This document shows, in pieces, positions 52,636-61,960 of a stretch of 64,000 bases of DNA; position 1 is the first letter of the stretch; every line of letters begins with the position of its first letter. Position numbers and translations under genes: made by a program. Source of the DNA: Robertmurraya sp. FSL R5-0851 (GTDB lineage Bacteria > Bacillota > Bacilli > Bacillales > Cytobacillaceae); the NCBI RefSeq assembly GCF_038002965.1, contig NZ_JBBOOE010000001.1, positions 4,259,001 to 4,323,000 on the forward strand. Direction: 5' to 3'. The notes under the pieces were generated by a model, which saw only the letters and a program-made list of their open reading frames with translations, was not told where the DNA came from and searched no databases.

Positions 52636-52689
52636 TTGGACAGTGAATCCGTCAGTGTTGGGACAATTAGTAACGTCAATTTCGGGACA
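52636..52689 (-). repeat. Right transposon end with tandem TGTCC-type repeats
   Basis: Read inward on the minus strand: TGTCCCGAAATTGACGTTAC, then TGTCCCAACACTGACGGATT, then TGTCCAAAATG. The units are spaced about 22-24 nt and share TGTCCC-A-TGACG. They match the left end in inverted orientation. Confidence 0.7.
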
Positions 52690-53799
52690 TAATAAAACGC
52701 CATTAACAATATAAAGACCAATATACTAGTAAAGACTAAACTTGTTAAAAAGTTTTTCAAAAAAAGATTAGGGAAGTATTTTGTCAATTGTTCTATCAAA
52801 TAATAGTGAACGAAATACGCATGTAGGGTTAAGTTGGATATTTTCACTATCAATTTTTGAAGCTTTCCTTTTACTGTAATCATAGACTTAGCAAAAAACA
52901 TATACACAGCTATGGACTGTAATACTATCCCTAACGTAGTATAATTCCACCACGCTAATACACTATCTATTGTTTGCGAATAGTAGCCTAACAGGAAAGT
53001 CAGACATGCACCTATTAAATAAACAATACTTATTATACTAAACGGAATCTTTTTCGAATCCTTCTCTATGTATGCACCATACATAAAAAAGCCGATATTC
53101 CCAAATAACGGGAATACAGTGCTCAGTGGACCGAAAATATGACTCCGAATAACGACTGTACTTTCTCCACTGTAATGATTAATATTATATCCCGGAATAA
53201 TCATATCAAATGTGCTTCCTAACACAACAAATAATCCCCAAAGATAAATTACTATCCTATTTTGTTTCTCATCAACTCTGTTAAAACAATCCCTTAACCA
53301 TGGAGTAATTAAGTAATAGCCTAATAAGGGATAAATATACCAAAGATGACCCGCTGCTGGAAATAAAGTAATTGATTTTAAACCTTGTAATACTCCAGTT
53401 ACTCCAGTTGTATTGTATATATAAAAAAGGCTCCATAACATAAATGGTATAAATACCTTGGTTAATCTTTTTTTATAAAATATAAATGGTGTTTCATATC
53501 TAGAATTCACAGGACTTAACAATAAATTTCCACTCAGCATAAAAAAAATCGGAACCGCTATCAAAGATAGTACTTCACTAAAATAAAACATAATAGTTTC
53601 CAAGGAATCTTTTTGAGGAATTCTGTCATTGACATGAAGTATGATTACCATAAACGTTGCTAAAATTCGCAATAAATCATTGCTAATGTTTCTTTCTTTC
53701 ATATCTGTTTCCTCTCATACAATATTAATGACCAAACGATATTCTCTTACCTAAATAAACATATCCATCCCCAAATAGGAGATGGAGTAAATATTTGTA

Positions 53800-55182
53800 T
53801 TAGTTCATCACACTTGAATTCTTAGTAATTTCAAGTATCTTTTCCCACTCTAATTCCAAGCGGTAAATATCCTCTTTAAGCAATTCCGACCCACTTTGAA
53901 CTTCGATAATCTCAAGATTTGTATTAGCTTTTATGGCATGTTTCATTCCCACTGGAATTTCAATTACATCGCCTGCAGAAATTTTCCTTATTTGGTCATC
54001 TAGGATTACTTCCCCTGTACCATTCAGTATTGTCCACATTTCTTTGCGTTTATCATGAAATTGATAGCTCAGGTTTTTCCCAGCCTGAATTTGAATTTTT
54101 TTAGTTAGTACTTCAGCCCCATCTTCAAAATGAGTGTGGTCAAGAACTTTATATGCTCCCCATCTTCTCTCTTCCGACATTGGACGTTGTTCAAATTCTG
54201 TTATTAACTCTTTTAATTTTGGGCTTGCTGATTTTTCAGTAACTAAAATACCATCTGGTGAAGCAGCCACTAATAAATCAGAAACTCCTAATAAAGCTAC
54301 AGGAATATCTAATTCATTAATAAGATGTGAATTTGAGCTATCATCACTAATCTTGCCTTTTCCGATAATAGTTGAACCCATTTCCTCAGTTAACGTATTC
54401 CAAGTACCAAGGTCTTTCCAATACCCATCATATGGTACTGCTACGATTTTATTTGCCTTTTCAACTACTTCATAGTCAAAGCTATTCTTAGGTAATTCCT
54501 TATACCTAACTAAAAGTTCCTGATAGTCTAGTGGTAATCCAAGTTCTTTGACCAAATTTATTAGGTATTCTAGTTTAAAAGCAAACACACCACAGTTCCA
54601 CAGTGCATTCTGTTCGATTAGTTTTGTCGCATCTTCCTCTGATGGCTTTTCAGTAAAGTGACTAACTGTAAAGAACGATTGAGAGAAATCACTCTGTTTC
54701 GGAACAATATATCCATATTTAGAAGAAGGATATGTAGGAGTCACTCCCATTAAAGCTAATTCGGTCTGAGATTCCTTGACTACTTCTTCTAATTTTGATA
54801 CTACCTCAAAAAATCTATTCTCCACATACGGATCTACAGGGAGAACAGCAATTACTTCGTCCAACCCAACTTTCAATTCAGAATGTAGATAAACCGCAGA
54901 TAAAGCAATGGCAGGAAAAGTATCTCTTCTCTCTGGTTCAATTACTATTGGAACATTTTCTCCTAATTGTGAATGAATCATCTCTACCTGTGATTTGCTT
55001 GTTGCAATTACAGCAGAATCTTCTAGCTTAACAGTACTAAGCTGGTTATAAACACGTTGCACCATTGATTCATATTCACCATTTGCACCTTCCAAAATTT
55101 TTAAGAATTGTTTTGAACGTGCATCATTTGATAGTGGCCAAAGTCGCTTACCCGAACCACCAGAAAGTAAAACTAACTTCAA
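53800..55182 (-). CDS. manC: Mannose-1-phosphate guanylyltransferase (ManC/CpsB type)
   Basis: A 460-aa enzyme forming GDP-mannose, with the nucleotidyltransferase loop KLVLLSGGSGKRLWPLSNDA. Other blocks are QFLKILEGANGEYESMVQRV, IVIEPERRDTFPAIALSAVY, VLPVDPYVENRFF, FTEKPSEEDATKLIEQNALW, and SFDYEVVEKANKIVAVPYDG. The C-terminal cupin shows YQFHDKRKEMWTILNGTGEV, the ManC second domain. The start chosen is TTG, one base after the upstream stop with GGAG 10 nt before; an ATG start 45 nt earlier would overlap the upstream gene. It supplies GDP-Man to the neighbouring GT4 enzymes. Confidence 0.93.
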   Translation of the reverse strand: MKLVLLSGGSGKRLWPLSNDARSKQFLKILEGANGEYESMVQRVYNQLSTVKLEDSAVIATSKSQVEMIHSQLGENVPIVIEPERRDTFPAIALSAVYLHSELKVGLDEVIAVLPVDPYVENRFFEVVSKLEEVVKESQTELALMGVTPTYPSSKYGYIVPKQSDFSQSFFTVSHFTEKPSEEDATKLIEQNALWNCGVFAFKLEYLINLVKELGLPLDYQELLVRYKELPKNSFDYEVVEKANKIVAVPYDGYWKDLGTWNTLTEEMGSTIIGKGKISDDSSNSHLINELDIPVALLGVSDLLVAASPDGILVTEKSASPKLKELITEFEQRPMSEERRWGAYKVLDHTHFEDGAEVLTKKIQIQAGKNLSYQFHDKRKEMWTILNGTGEVILDDQIRKISAGDVIEIPVGMKHAIKANTNLEIIEVQSGSELLKEDIYRLELEWEKILEITKNSSVMN

Positions 55183-55183
55183 T

Positions 55184-56323
55184 TTATACCAACTCCATTT
55201 CCTTCTTTTTCGCGGAATAAGCATCAACTACAAACTTTTCAAACTCTTCCCTAAATCTTTCTGGAGAGAATTTTACCGCATGTTCTCTTATATCAGATGG
55301 ATTATATTTATGTTGTACTTCTTCAAAGGTATCAATTGCCTTAATAATACTGTCCTCTGTCTGTTCTTTAAAAAATACACCAGTAGGTTGTTCATGTTCC
55401 AAACCCTTTACAGTTTCTAGTGCTCCACCTTTTCCGAAAGCAATAACGGGGGTTCCACATGCTTGAGCTTCTACTGGAGTAATACCAAAGTCTTCTTCAG
55501 CAGCAAAAACAAATGCCTTTGCTCTTTGCATATGATCTTTTAACACAGAGAATTCTTGATATCCTAGTAATGTCACATTTGAAGTAGCCTGTTTCTTAAC
55601 CTTTTCAAAGTCGGGCCCTTCTCCTATAACTATAAGCTTTTTAGATGGCATCTTCGCAAAAGCTCTAACAATTAAATCTACCTTCTTATAAGGAACCATC
55701 CGAGAGGCTGTCAAGTAAAAATCTTCCTTCTCTTCTTTTAAAACAAAAGAAGAAACATCTACCGGCGGATAGACCACTGAAGCTTCCCTTCTATAAACTC
55801 TCCATATACGTCTTCCAATAAATTTAGAATTGGCGATAAAGTAATCTACGTTATTCGCTGTCCGATAATCCCAGTTACGAATAAAATGCAAAATGGTTCT
55901 AGCAAGGTACGCTTTTATCCCCTTCTCCAAGCCAGACTCTTTTAAATATTGATGCTGTAAATCCCATGCATATCGGATGGGTGAATGAACATAAGAGATA
56001 TGAACTTGGTCCGGACCAGTAATAATCCCCTTTGCCACAGCATGAGAACTCGAAATTATCACATCAAACTCAGAAACATCTAGTTGCTCAATTGCTAAGG
56101 GCATAAGCGGAAGGTATCCTCGGTATTTCTTCTTTGCAAATGGCATTTTTTGAATAAAAGATGTTGTAACATTTTTATTTTTAATAAATCCTTTTTTATT
56201 TTCATCCAGGAATTCCACCAAACTGAATAAATCAGCTTCCGGATATATGTTTAAAATTTCTTCAAGTACTTTTTCAGCGCCTGCATAAGTAACTAGCCAG
56301 TCATGTACAATTGCTACTCTCAT
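55184..56323 (-). CDS. Family 4 glycosyltransferase (mannosyltransferase-like)
   Basis: A 379-aa GT-B enzyme: MRVAIVHDWLVTYAGAEKVL, ISSSHAVAKGIITGPDQVHI, SYVHSPIRYAWDLQHQYLKE in the acceptor domain, TASRMVPYKKVDLIVRAFAK and the donor motif EEDFGITPVEAQACGTPVIA. It resembles WbaZ-type mannosyltransferases, and manC is the next gene, so mannose is a plausible donor sugar; that is inference. It overlaps the fusion gene upstream by 4 nt. Confidence 0.92.
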   Translation of the reverse strand: MRVAIVHDWLVTYAGAEKVLEEILNIYPEADLFSLVEFLDENKKGFIKNKNVTTSFIQKMPFAKKKYRGYLPLMPLAIEQLDVSEFDVIISSSHAVAKGIITGPDQVHISYVHSPIRYAWDLQHQYLKESGLEKGIKAYLARTILHFIRNWDYRTANNVDYFIANSKFIGRRIWRVYRREASVVYPPVDVSSFVLKEEKEDFYLTASRMVPYKKVDLIVRAFAKMPSKKLIVIGEGPDFEKVKKQATSNVTLLGYQEFSVLKDHMQRAKAFVFAAEEDFGITPVEAQACGTPVIAFGKGGALETVKGLEHEQPTGVFFKEQTEDSIIKAIDTFEEVQHKYNPSDIREHAVKFSPERFREEFEKFVVDAYSAKKKEMELV

Positions 56324-58704
56324 TTTAACACCTCTTTAAGAACTCTTATGATCTCACTAGCTGTATTCTCCCAGCTAAATTTATTAACATGAGTTCTTCC
56401 CTTTTGAATCAGACTAGCCTTTAATCCCTCATCGGTTAATACCATTAAAATCTTCTCTGACATATCTCTTTCGTCAAGAGGATCAAAATAGACAGTTGCA
56501 TTCTCACAAGCCTCTGGAATAGAGGCTTTATTTGAGACAGCTGTAGGGCATCCTACTGCCATTGCCTCTAAAGGTGGTAGACCAAACCCTTCATATAACG
56601 AAGGAAATACTAATAAGTCAGCTTGTTTATAATAGCTAATTAAAACGTCATCCGGAATAAATCCAGTAAAAACAACTCTTTCACCTAAAGCTTCTGCCAT
56701 TTTGGATACTTCAGTATCACCGGTAATAAAACCTTCCTTTTTCCCCACAATGACTAAGTTATGGTCAATAGTATCTTTAATTAATTCGAATGCTTTTACT
56801 AAGGTTACTAAATTCTTATGTGGTTTAACATTACCTACATAAAGTATATAAGGTAATTGAGATACCTTTTGGTTATTATTTGAGTTATATAACTCCTTAT
56901 CAACACCGTTTAGTATGGGTATGACCTTACTTTCATTAATCCCAATGAATTTAACTAATTCATTCTTGGTAAATCTAGATACTGTAAATACTTTGTGTGC
57001 CCTATATTTTAAGGAAGTAAATAAAAGCTTGGCATAAAGCTGTTTTACGCCCTTATTATACTCTGGCATTGCCAAATGGAACACATCATGAACTGTAACT
57101 ATAAGTTTTCCATCAAAAAATAATGGAATATTATAATGCGGTGACCAAAAATAGTCGTATCTACCATAAATCTTCAAGATAAAATCTATTTGCTCTTTAA
57201 TCGAATATATCGAGCTATTACTTTTAATAAAGGAAACATTCTTCATTTTATTAAAGGCAGTAGAAACATCATTCTTTGGATCAGTAATAAGATAGAAATC
57301 AACATTGTTAAATTTCTTTACAATTTTAGGGACAGTATTTTTTATATAAGTTCCTATTCCGGAGTGTTCCCACATCCTTATATCAATAACAAATCTTCTC
57401 TTTGTTATGACTGCTTCTTTCCTTAAAACCGAATAAAAAGTGACAATTAAAGAGATATGTAACCAAAGATACGGACGTAAAATATTTTGGTTAAACTGCA
57501 AAATTATTAAAAGGAATACAAAAGAATAAACCAAACCTTTAAGAATTCCTTTGATCTCATTTGACAGACGATCACTTAGTAATAGAGGCTTTATGATTAA
57601 TAACGCCATAAACAGTCCAAAGAAAATATAACCAATTGCACCACTTGCAGCTAACACCTCTGAAGTTACATTCATTCCCTCAAATTGACCAGCTACCGTT
57701 TGATCTGTAACAACAATATTATGGAGATCACCGATAGCAGATGGTATGCCACCTAGGCTATAACCAAATATCGGACTTTCTACGAAGGTCTGCAAAGTAT
57801 AAATCATAAAGGTAATTCTAGTACTTGATGAGTGTGAAGCAGTTCCAAATAAACCTAAACCCTCAAATAGAAATTTAAAATCCTTAAAATCGAATAAAAG
57901 GAAGAAAAGCACACTACCTAATAACAATAGTCCAATACTAACAATGAATAGTTTAAGCATAGTTTTCTTATCAGCTTTTTTGCTTCTAATATATAAAAAA
58001 GGATATCTTAAGATCCAAAGCATCATCACAATGTATCCCATACGAGAAGAAGATAATATTAATGCTAAGGTAGTAAATGCAACTGTTAATATTAGAAATC
58101 TTCTATCAAGAATCGCAATTTTCTTCTCCAAAAGATATAGGGAAAGCACCCAACCTGTAATTAAGTAAGTTGCATAATAGGAAGGTTCGTAAGAGAATCC
58201 ATTAATCCGTGGTAATCCATTAGGCCACCACTGTGTGATAAAAGGGGGTTCCAATCCAACTAATGATAGGAAAAACTGAAGAAGACCATAAAAGCTAACA
58301 AATAAAAAGGAGAAAAGATAGATACTTAAAAGCTTCTTTAAATCTTCCTTGGTCTTAAATAAATTTACAGTTGTAACAACAACTAATACATAGAATATTA
58401 GCCAAATTGCATACCCAATATTTCTTAAGATAAAGTTTGTATTAGGTATAAATAAAACAATAAAGAATGTCCATATCAATAGAGGTATAAATGCAGCTGG
58501 AAGTACAAAGATCTTTTCTTTTAGCTGTCTTAATACAACAACGCCCATAGGTACTAGTAATAAAAGTAGCGCTAAGCGGACGGTGAAGCCTTTGATATCA
58601 ATTATTAAAAAAATATCAAAAGAAATAAAGAGCATAGCTAAATAGAAAAAGCTTTTAGACAGCTGTACATTTCGATCAATCATTGTTTTAAACATTTTTA
58701 ACAT
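56320..58704 (-). CDS. Fused Wzy-like membrane polymerase and GT4 glycosyltransferase
   Basis: A 794-aa protein. The N-terminal ~425 residues are an O-antigen polymerase/ligase-like membrane domain with about ten spans and a loop (TQWWPNGLPRINGFSYEPSY, TRITFMIYTLQTFVESPIFG, YSLGGIPSAIGDLHNI). From about 435 a full GT4 domain follows: FVIDIRMWEHSGIGTYIKNT, TVHDVFHLAMPEYNKGVKQL, LYVGNVKPHKNLVTLVKAFE, and FPSLYEGFGLPPLEAMAVGC. No stop or frameshift separates them. The start at 58704 follows GGTGG and overlaps the upstream GT4 gene by 17 nt; an ATG at 58749 is also in frame. Confidence 0.87.
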   Translation of the reverse strand: MLKMFKTMIDRNVQLSKSFFYLAMLFISFDIFLIIDIKGFTVRLALLLLLVPMGVVVLRQLKEKIFVLPAAFIPLLIWTFFIVLFIPNTNFILRNIGYAIWLIFYVLVVVTTVNLFKTKEDLKKLLSIYLFSFLFVSFYGLLQFFLSLVGLEPPFITQWWPNGLPRINGFSYEPSYYATYLITGWVLSLYLLEKKIAILDRRFLILTVAFTTLALILSSSRMGYIVMMLWILRYPFLYIRSKKADKKTMLKLFIVSIGLLLLGSVLFFLLFDFKDFKFLFEGLGLFGTASHSSSTRITFMIYTLQTFVESPIFGYSLGGIPSAIGDLHNIVVTDQTVAGQFEGMNVTSEVLAASGAIGYIFFGLFMALLIIKPLLLSDRLSNEIKGILKGLVYSFVFLLIILQFNQNILRPYLWLHISLIVTFYSVLRKEAVITKRRFVIDIRMWEHSGIGTYIKNTVPKIVKKFNNVDFYLITDPKNDVSTAFNKMKNVSFIKSNSSIYSIKEQIDFILKIYGRYDYFWSPHYNIPLFFDGKLIVTVHDVFHLAMPEYNKGVKQLYAKLLFTSLKYRAHKVFTVSRFTKNELVKFIGINESKVIPILNGVDKELYNSNNNQKVSQLPYILYVGNVKPHKNLVTLVKAFELIKDTIDHNLVIVGKKEGFITGDTEVSKMAEALGERVVFTGFIPDDVLISYYKQADLLVFPSLYEGFGLPPLEAMAVGCPTAVSNKASIPEACENATVYFDPLDERDMSEKILMVLTDEGLKASLIQKGRTHVNKFSWENTASEIIRVLKEVLK

Positions 58705-59812
58705 TAGCACCACCAGTAAGCTTTTGAATTGTTTTTTTATAAATTTCAATATGCTTGTTCGCTACCTCAGACCAAGAGAGCACTTGTGATTTGTCACTTT
58801 TATTACTATTCCTTCTATGAACAGAGATTGCATCACTTAATTTCCCCTCATCATTTGGAGGCACAAGGTAAACTCCACCTTCATGCGTTAATCCTTCTCC
58901 ATTATTACTTGTAGTAATAACGAACGTGCCTTGCATTCTAGCTGCAAGAATGGATCCATTTCTTTCTGTCGATCCTTCTGTAAAAGGGAATACAGCCAAG
59001 TCTGAAACTGATAGGTAATTAGCTACCTTCTCGTCCGATAAATAACCTGTGACAATAATATTTTCTTTCCATTTTGATTTTTCTATATATCTCTTTAGTT
59101 CTACGTGGTACGGATTATCAACATTAAATTCACACAATAAGATAAGGTTATCCTTTGTTGGATCAGATGCCTCTATTAATTGCTCAATCCCTTTTTTAGG
59201 CGTTATAAATCCAAAGTATGCAATTGTATTTTTATTAACATTGTCTATTCCAACTAATTTTTCTCGTATCTCTTTAACTTCTTTCTCAGAAAGAATTGCT
59301 TTTGGGATATTTGAAGAGATTGAGACATGGAATTTTTCGTTTTTTCTTAATAACCAATGATAAAATCTTGGCAGTTTTTCCATAAAGCCATTTTCCACAA
59401 ATATTAATGTGCTTCTTACAAGAGCATTCGGCAAATATCTAATCCAGCCCTTTTTACTTAATGGCTCATGCCAAGTCTGTACAATTGGATAGCCTCCCGA
59501 TAATCTCAAAACTAGTGGGATAATTGAAGGAGTCATATATCTCTCATAGCCTGTTGTAGGATATTGGATATGTATCAAATCAGGCCTTATTTCTTCAACA
59601 ACTCGTTTAATTTCACTAAGACTACTCATATCCCATGTATTGATAATTGGGAAAACCCTGACATTCTTTAGGTCAGTTTTACAACTACTTGAAGTTAATA
59701 CCGTTACTTCAATACTCGTGTTTTCTGCAAGGTGCGTAGCTAATAAATTTGTATAATCCCCAACCCCGCACTTTATCGGTGGGAATGAACCAGTAATAAT
59801 TAAAATCTTCAT
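58688..59812 (-). CDS. Family 4 glycosyltransferase
   Basis: A 374-aa GT-B enzyme: KILIITGSFPPIKCGVGDYT, LIHIQYPTTGYERYMTPSII, FVSISSN-type HVSISSNIPKAILSEKEVKE, AYFGFITPKKGIEQLIEASD and VFPFTEGSTERNGSILAARM. The last block replaces the usual E-x7-E with a TERNGSILA variant, seen in some GT4 subfamilies. The C-terminus overlaps the fusion gene. Substrate unknown. Confidence 0.88.
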   Translation of the reverse strand: MKILIITGSFPPIKCGVGDYTNLLATHLAENTSIEVTVLTSSSCKTDLKNVRVFPIINTWDMSSLSEIKRVVEEIRPDLIHIQYPTTGYERYMTPSIIPLVLRLSGGYPIVQTWHEPLSKKGWIRYLPNALVRSTLIFVENGFMEKLPRFYHWLLRKNEKFHVSISSNIPKAILSEKEVKEIREKLVGIDNVNKNTIAYFGFITPKKGIEQLIEASDPTKDNLILLCEFNVDNPYHVELKRYIEKSKWKENIIVTGYLSDEKVANYLSVSDLAVFPFTEGSTERNGSILAARMQGTFVITTSNNGEGLTHEGGVYLVPPNDEGKLSDAISVHRRNSNKSDKSQVLSWSEVANKHIEIYKKTIQKLTGGANVKNV

Positions 59813-59830
59813 TTTTCACCCCTATGAACG

Positions 59831-60778
59831 CTATTGCTTCACATTTTTAAGGTAGTGTATGGGATCAATAAATTTTCCACTACGGTTACTAATTCCATCC
59901 TTAAAAGCTTTGTTTAGATAACTCAACACAAAAAAACGATTATTCTTCCATCTGCTCTGAAGATAAATTTTAGCAACCATTTTCAAATAGACCATCGTCA
60001 TTTTTAGGAGGCTTGCTATTAGAGAAAATCCCTTCAAGCTACTTTGGATCCAAAGCATTCTATTTCTAAAACCATAACATACCTTCCAAAAATTTCTAAC
60101 ATGATCTTCTACCGCATCTTTATCCTTATGGAATATAACAGCCTCGGTATTCAAAATTCCTTTACTAATACGAGTAATACGATGAGTATACTCAGTATCA
60201 TCTAACCAAATAAAGAAGTCACTTCGAGGTAATCCTATTTTTTCTATTACCTTCTTTGAGATTAATGGTCCAACAAAAGCATTTGCATCTAAGGAAATCT
60301 CTTTATTTCCTTTGATTTCCTCTAGTGATAATGGAAAATCTGTTGTTAACGATTCATTTATTCTCTTATGGTGATAATTTTGAACTACTTTGGTTGTTTT
60401 ATGTATGATTAAAGGAGCAACAAAGCCTACGTTATCATTATTCTCTGCTGTTTCTAACAACTTTTCTAGGCAATTGAGTTCTGGTTCAGCATCATCATCC
60501 ATGATCCAAATCCAATCATATCCTTTATCGAATGCCTCTTTTGTACCAACGTAAAAGCCCCCTGCACCACCTAAATTCTCATCTAAGTGAATGGGGTGAA
60601 GATTACTTATAGAATTCTTTAATTCCTCAAGATACTCTTTTGTTCCATCTGAACTATTGTTATTAACTATAAAGATTTTATCGAGAGCTCTAGTTTGTTT
60701 AACTAGAGCTTGGATTTCTTCCTTTAATAGGTCTAACCTATTAAAGGTTACGATCACTGCACACACACTAGATTGCAT
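59831..60778 (-). CDS. Family 2 glycosyltransferase, galactofuranosyltransferase-like
   Basis: A 315-aa GT2 enzyme: VCAVIVTFNRLDLLKEEIQA, IFIVNNNSSDGTKEYLEELK, NLGGAGGFYVGTKEAFDKGY and the DDD metal motif DWIWIMDDDAEPELNCLEKL. WLDDTEYTHRI and a late HKDKDAVEDHVRNFWKVCYG are typical of GlfT-type enzymes. The UDP-galactopyranose mutase gene is immediately upstream, which would supply UDP-Galf. That substrate remains inference. Confidence 0.88.
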   Translation of the reverse strand: MQSSVCAVIVTFNRLDLLKEEIQALVKQTRALDKIFIVNNNSSDGTKEYLEELKNSISNLHPIHLDENLGGAGGFYVGTKEAFDKGYDWIWIMDDDAEPELNCLEKLLETAENNDNVGFVAPLIIHKTTKVVQNYHHKRINESLTTDFPLSLEEIKGNKEISLDANAFVGPLISKKVIEKIGLPRSDFFIWLDDTEYTHRITRISKGILNTEAVIFHKDKDAVEDHVRNFWKVCYGFRNRMLWIQSSLKGFSLIASLLKMTMVYLKMVAKIYLQSRWKNNRFFVLSYLNKAFKDGISNRSGKFIDPIHYLKNVKQ

Positions 60779-60799
60779 GTATTAACAACTCCTAAATAT

Positions 60800-61957
60800 C
60801 TATTCATTTTTTAAAAACTTCTCTCCAAATACCTTCAATGATTTTGCGACTACCATATCCATATCGTAGTACTGATACTCTGCTAAACGTCCTACAAAGA
60901 TCAAATTATCGAATTTTTTACTTTCATTTCTGTAATCTCTGTACTTATTAAAGTTATCATCATTTTTTATTGGATAATATGGCGTATTTTCACCCGGAAT
61001 ATGCTCTTGTGAAAATTCTTTAACAATAGTAGTAGTTGCGCTCTTTTGGTTTGTAAGATATTTAAACTCAGTTGCTCTAGTAAAGCTATAATCATTAGGG
61101 TAGTTAACTGTTCCAGCATCTTGATACTTTTCTTGATTATAATTTTCAAATAGGAAATTCAAAGAACGATATGGGAGTTCACCATGCTTATAATTAAAGA
61201 AGTAGTCAATTGGACCTGTATAAACAACTTTACCTTTAAATGGCTGATTAAATAATTTTAGTTCTCCCGTTTCAAAATCCACTTCTAACACTTCTTTATA
61301 GTCCGTATTAAGCATCACTTTAATATTAGGATGATCTAACATATTTTCAAACAATTTAGTATATCCATGTTTTGGCATACCTTGAAACGGATCCTGGAAA
61401 TAACGGTTATCCCTACTAATATAAACTGGAACACGACCAGTAACAGTTGGATCTAACTCTTCAGGAGAAATCCCCCACTGTTTAAGAGTGTATCCGAGAA
61501 AGACCTTTTCATAAATGAATTCAGCCAAAAATCTTAAATCCTCATCATCTTGCTCTCTTAATTTCAAGATAGGAACCTTCTGATTATAACCGTATTTCTC
61601 AATTAATTTTTGTTCCAATTTATCAGCTAAATGTTTAGGAAACATTTCATGAAGGGTATTAATATTAAATGGAATCGGCACTCTTTTACCATCAATGACA
61701 CCTAAAACTTCATGATGATAGTGGTACCACTCTGTATAGTTAGATAAGTAGTCCCATACAGATTTTACCTTAGTATGGAATATATGAGGACCGTAATTAT
61801 GAATAAGGATTCCATCCTTATCATATGAATCATAAGCATTTCCCGCGATATGGTTTCGCTTTTCAATAATTAATACTTTCTCATTTAATTGAGTTGCAAT
61901 TCTTTCAGCTATTACACTTCCTGCAAAACCTGCACCAATAATTACGTGGTCAAACAT
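60800..61957 (-). CDS. glf: UDP-galactopyranose mutase
   Basis: A 385-aa flavoenzyme converting UDP-Galp to UDP-Galf. The FAD motif is HVIIGAGFAGSVIAERIATQ, then LIIEKRNHIAGNAYDSYDKD and YGPHIFHTKVKSVWDYLSNY. The substrate region has RVPVYISRDNRYFQDPFQGM, PKHGYTKLFENMLDHPNIKV, and VVYTGPIDYFFNYKHGELPY. The C-terminus ends GRLAEYQYYDMDMVVAKSLK. It lies 3 nt from the Wzx gene and 21 nt before the GT2. Confidence 0.96.
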   Translation of the reverse strand: MFDHVIIGAGFAGSVIAERIATQLNEKVLIIEKRNHIAGNAYDSYDKDGILIHNYGPHIFHTKVKSVWDYLSNYTEWYHYHHEVLGVIDGKRVPIPFNINTLHEMFPKHLADKLEQKLIEKYGYNQKVPILKLREQDDEDLRFLAEFIYEKVFLGYTLKQWGISPEELDPTVTGRVPVYISRDNRYFQDPFQGMPKHGYTKLFENMLDHPNIKVMLNTDYKEVLEVDFETGELKLFNQPFKGKVVYTGPIDYFFNYKHGELPYRSLNFLFENYNQEKYQDAGTVNYPNDYSFTRATEFKYLTNQKSATTTIVKEFSQEHIPGENTPYYPIKNDDNFNKYRDYRNESKKFDNLIFVGRLAEYQYYDMDMVVAKSLKVFGEKFLKNE

Positions 61958-61960
61958 AAG

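Larger units (their letters stand above)
49473..52689 (+). mobile_element. Four-gene DDE integrase/AAA-ATPase transposon (~3.2 kb)
   Basis: The element carries, left to right, a DUF6431-like gene (frameshifted), a DDE integrase, an AAA ATPase and a DUF5348-like gene. This resembles the transposase-plus-ATPase arrangement of Tn7/Tn5053/IS21-type systems. The ends are related inverted sequences: right end (read inward) TGTCCCGAAATTGACG, left end TTACCGAAAGTTGACGG, each followed by further TGTCC-headed repeats at about 22-24-nt intervals. The acyltransferase gene is split at these points. I could not find a clean target duplication, so the exact left boundary is approximate (a few nt). Confidence 0.8.
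49346..53702 (-). pseudogene. Acyltransferase family 3 gene interrupted by a DDE/AAA transposon
   Basis: The 5' part (about 52690-53702) encodes MKERNISNDLLRILATFMVI, then LIAVPIFFMLSGNLLLSPVN and GHLWYIYPLLGYYLITPWL, an O-acyltransferase of the WecH/OatA-like type with about ten spans. It runs into the transposon after LLMAFYY. The 3' part (49346-49472) encodes RVSKTFIFSIIFSYILTQIS then LLFKTSFV and a basic tail with stop. Joining the flanks gives an open frame through ..MAFYYLRVSKTFIF.., a complete last membrane helix. The extended frame into the element (VPKLTLLIVPT..) is not native. It probably modified glycans of the downstream cluster. Confidence 0.87.

Noticed and set aside
52494..52689. 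C-terminal extension of the acyltransferase frame into the transposon
   Set aside because: The extra residues (VPKLTLLIVPT and onward) come from the transposon end and part of the DUF5348-like gene read backward.
49460..52700. A clean target-site duplication for the DDE/AAA transposon
   Set aside because: No identical 4-9-bp direct repeat could be placed at both ends; the left end differs from the right in its first bases, so I left the boundary approximate.
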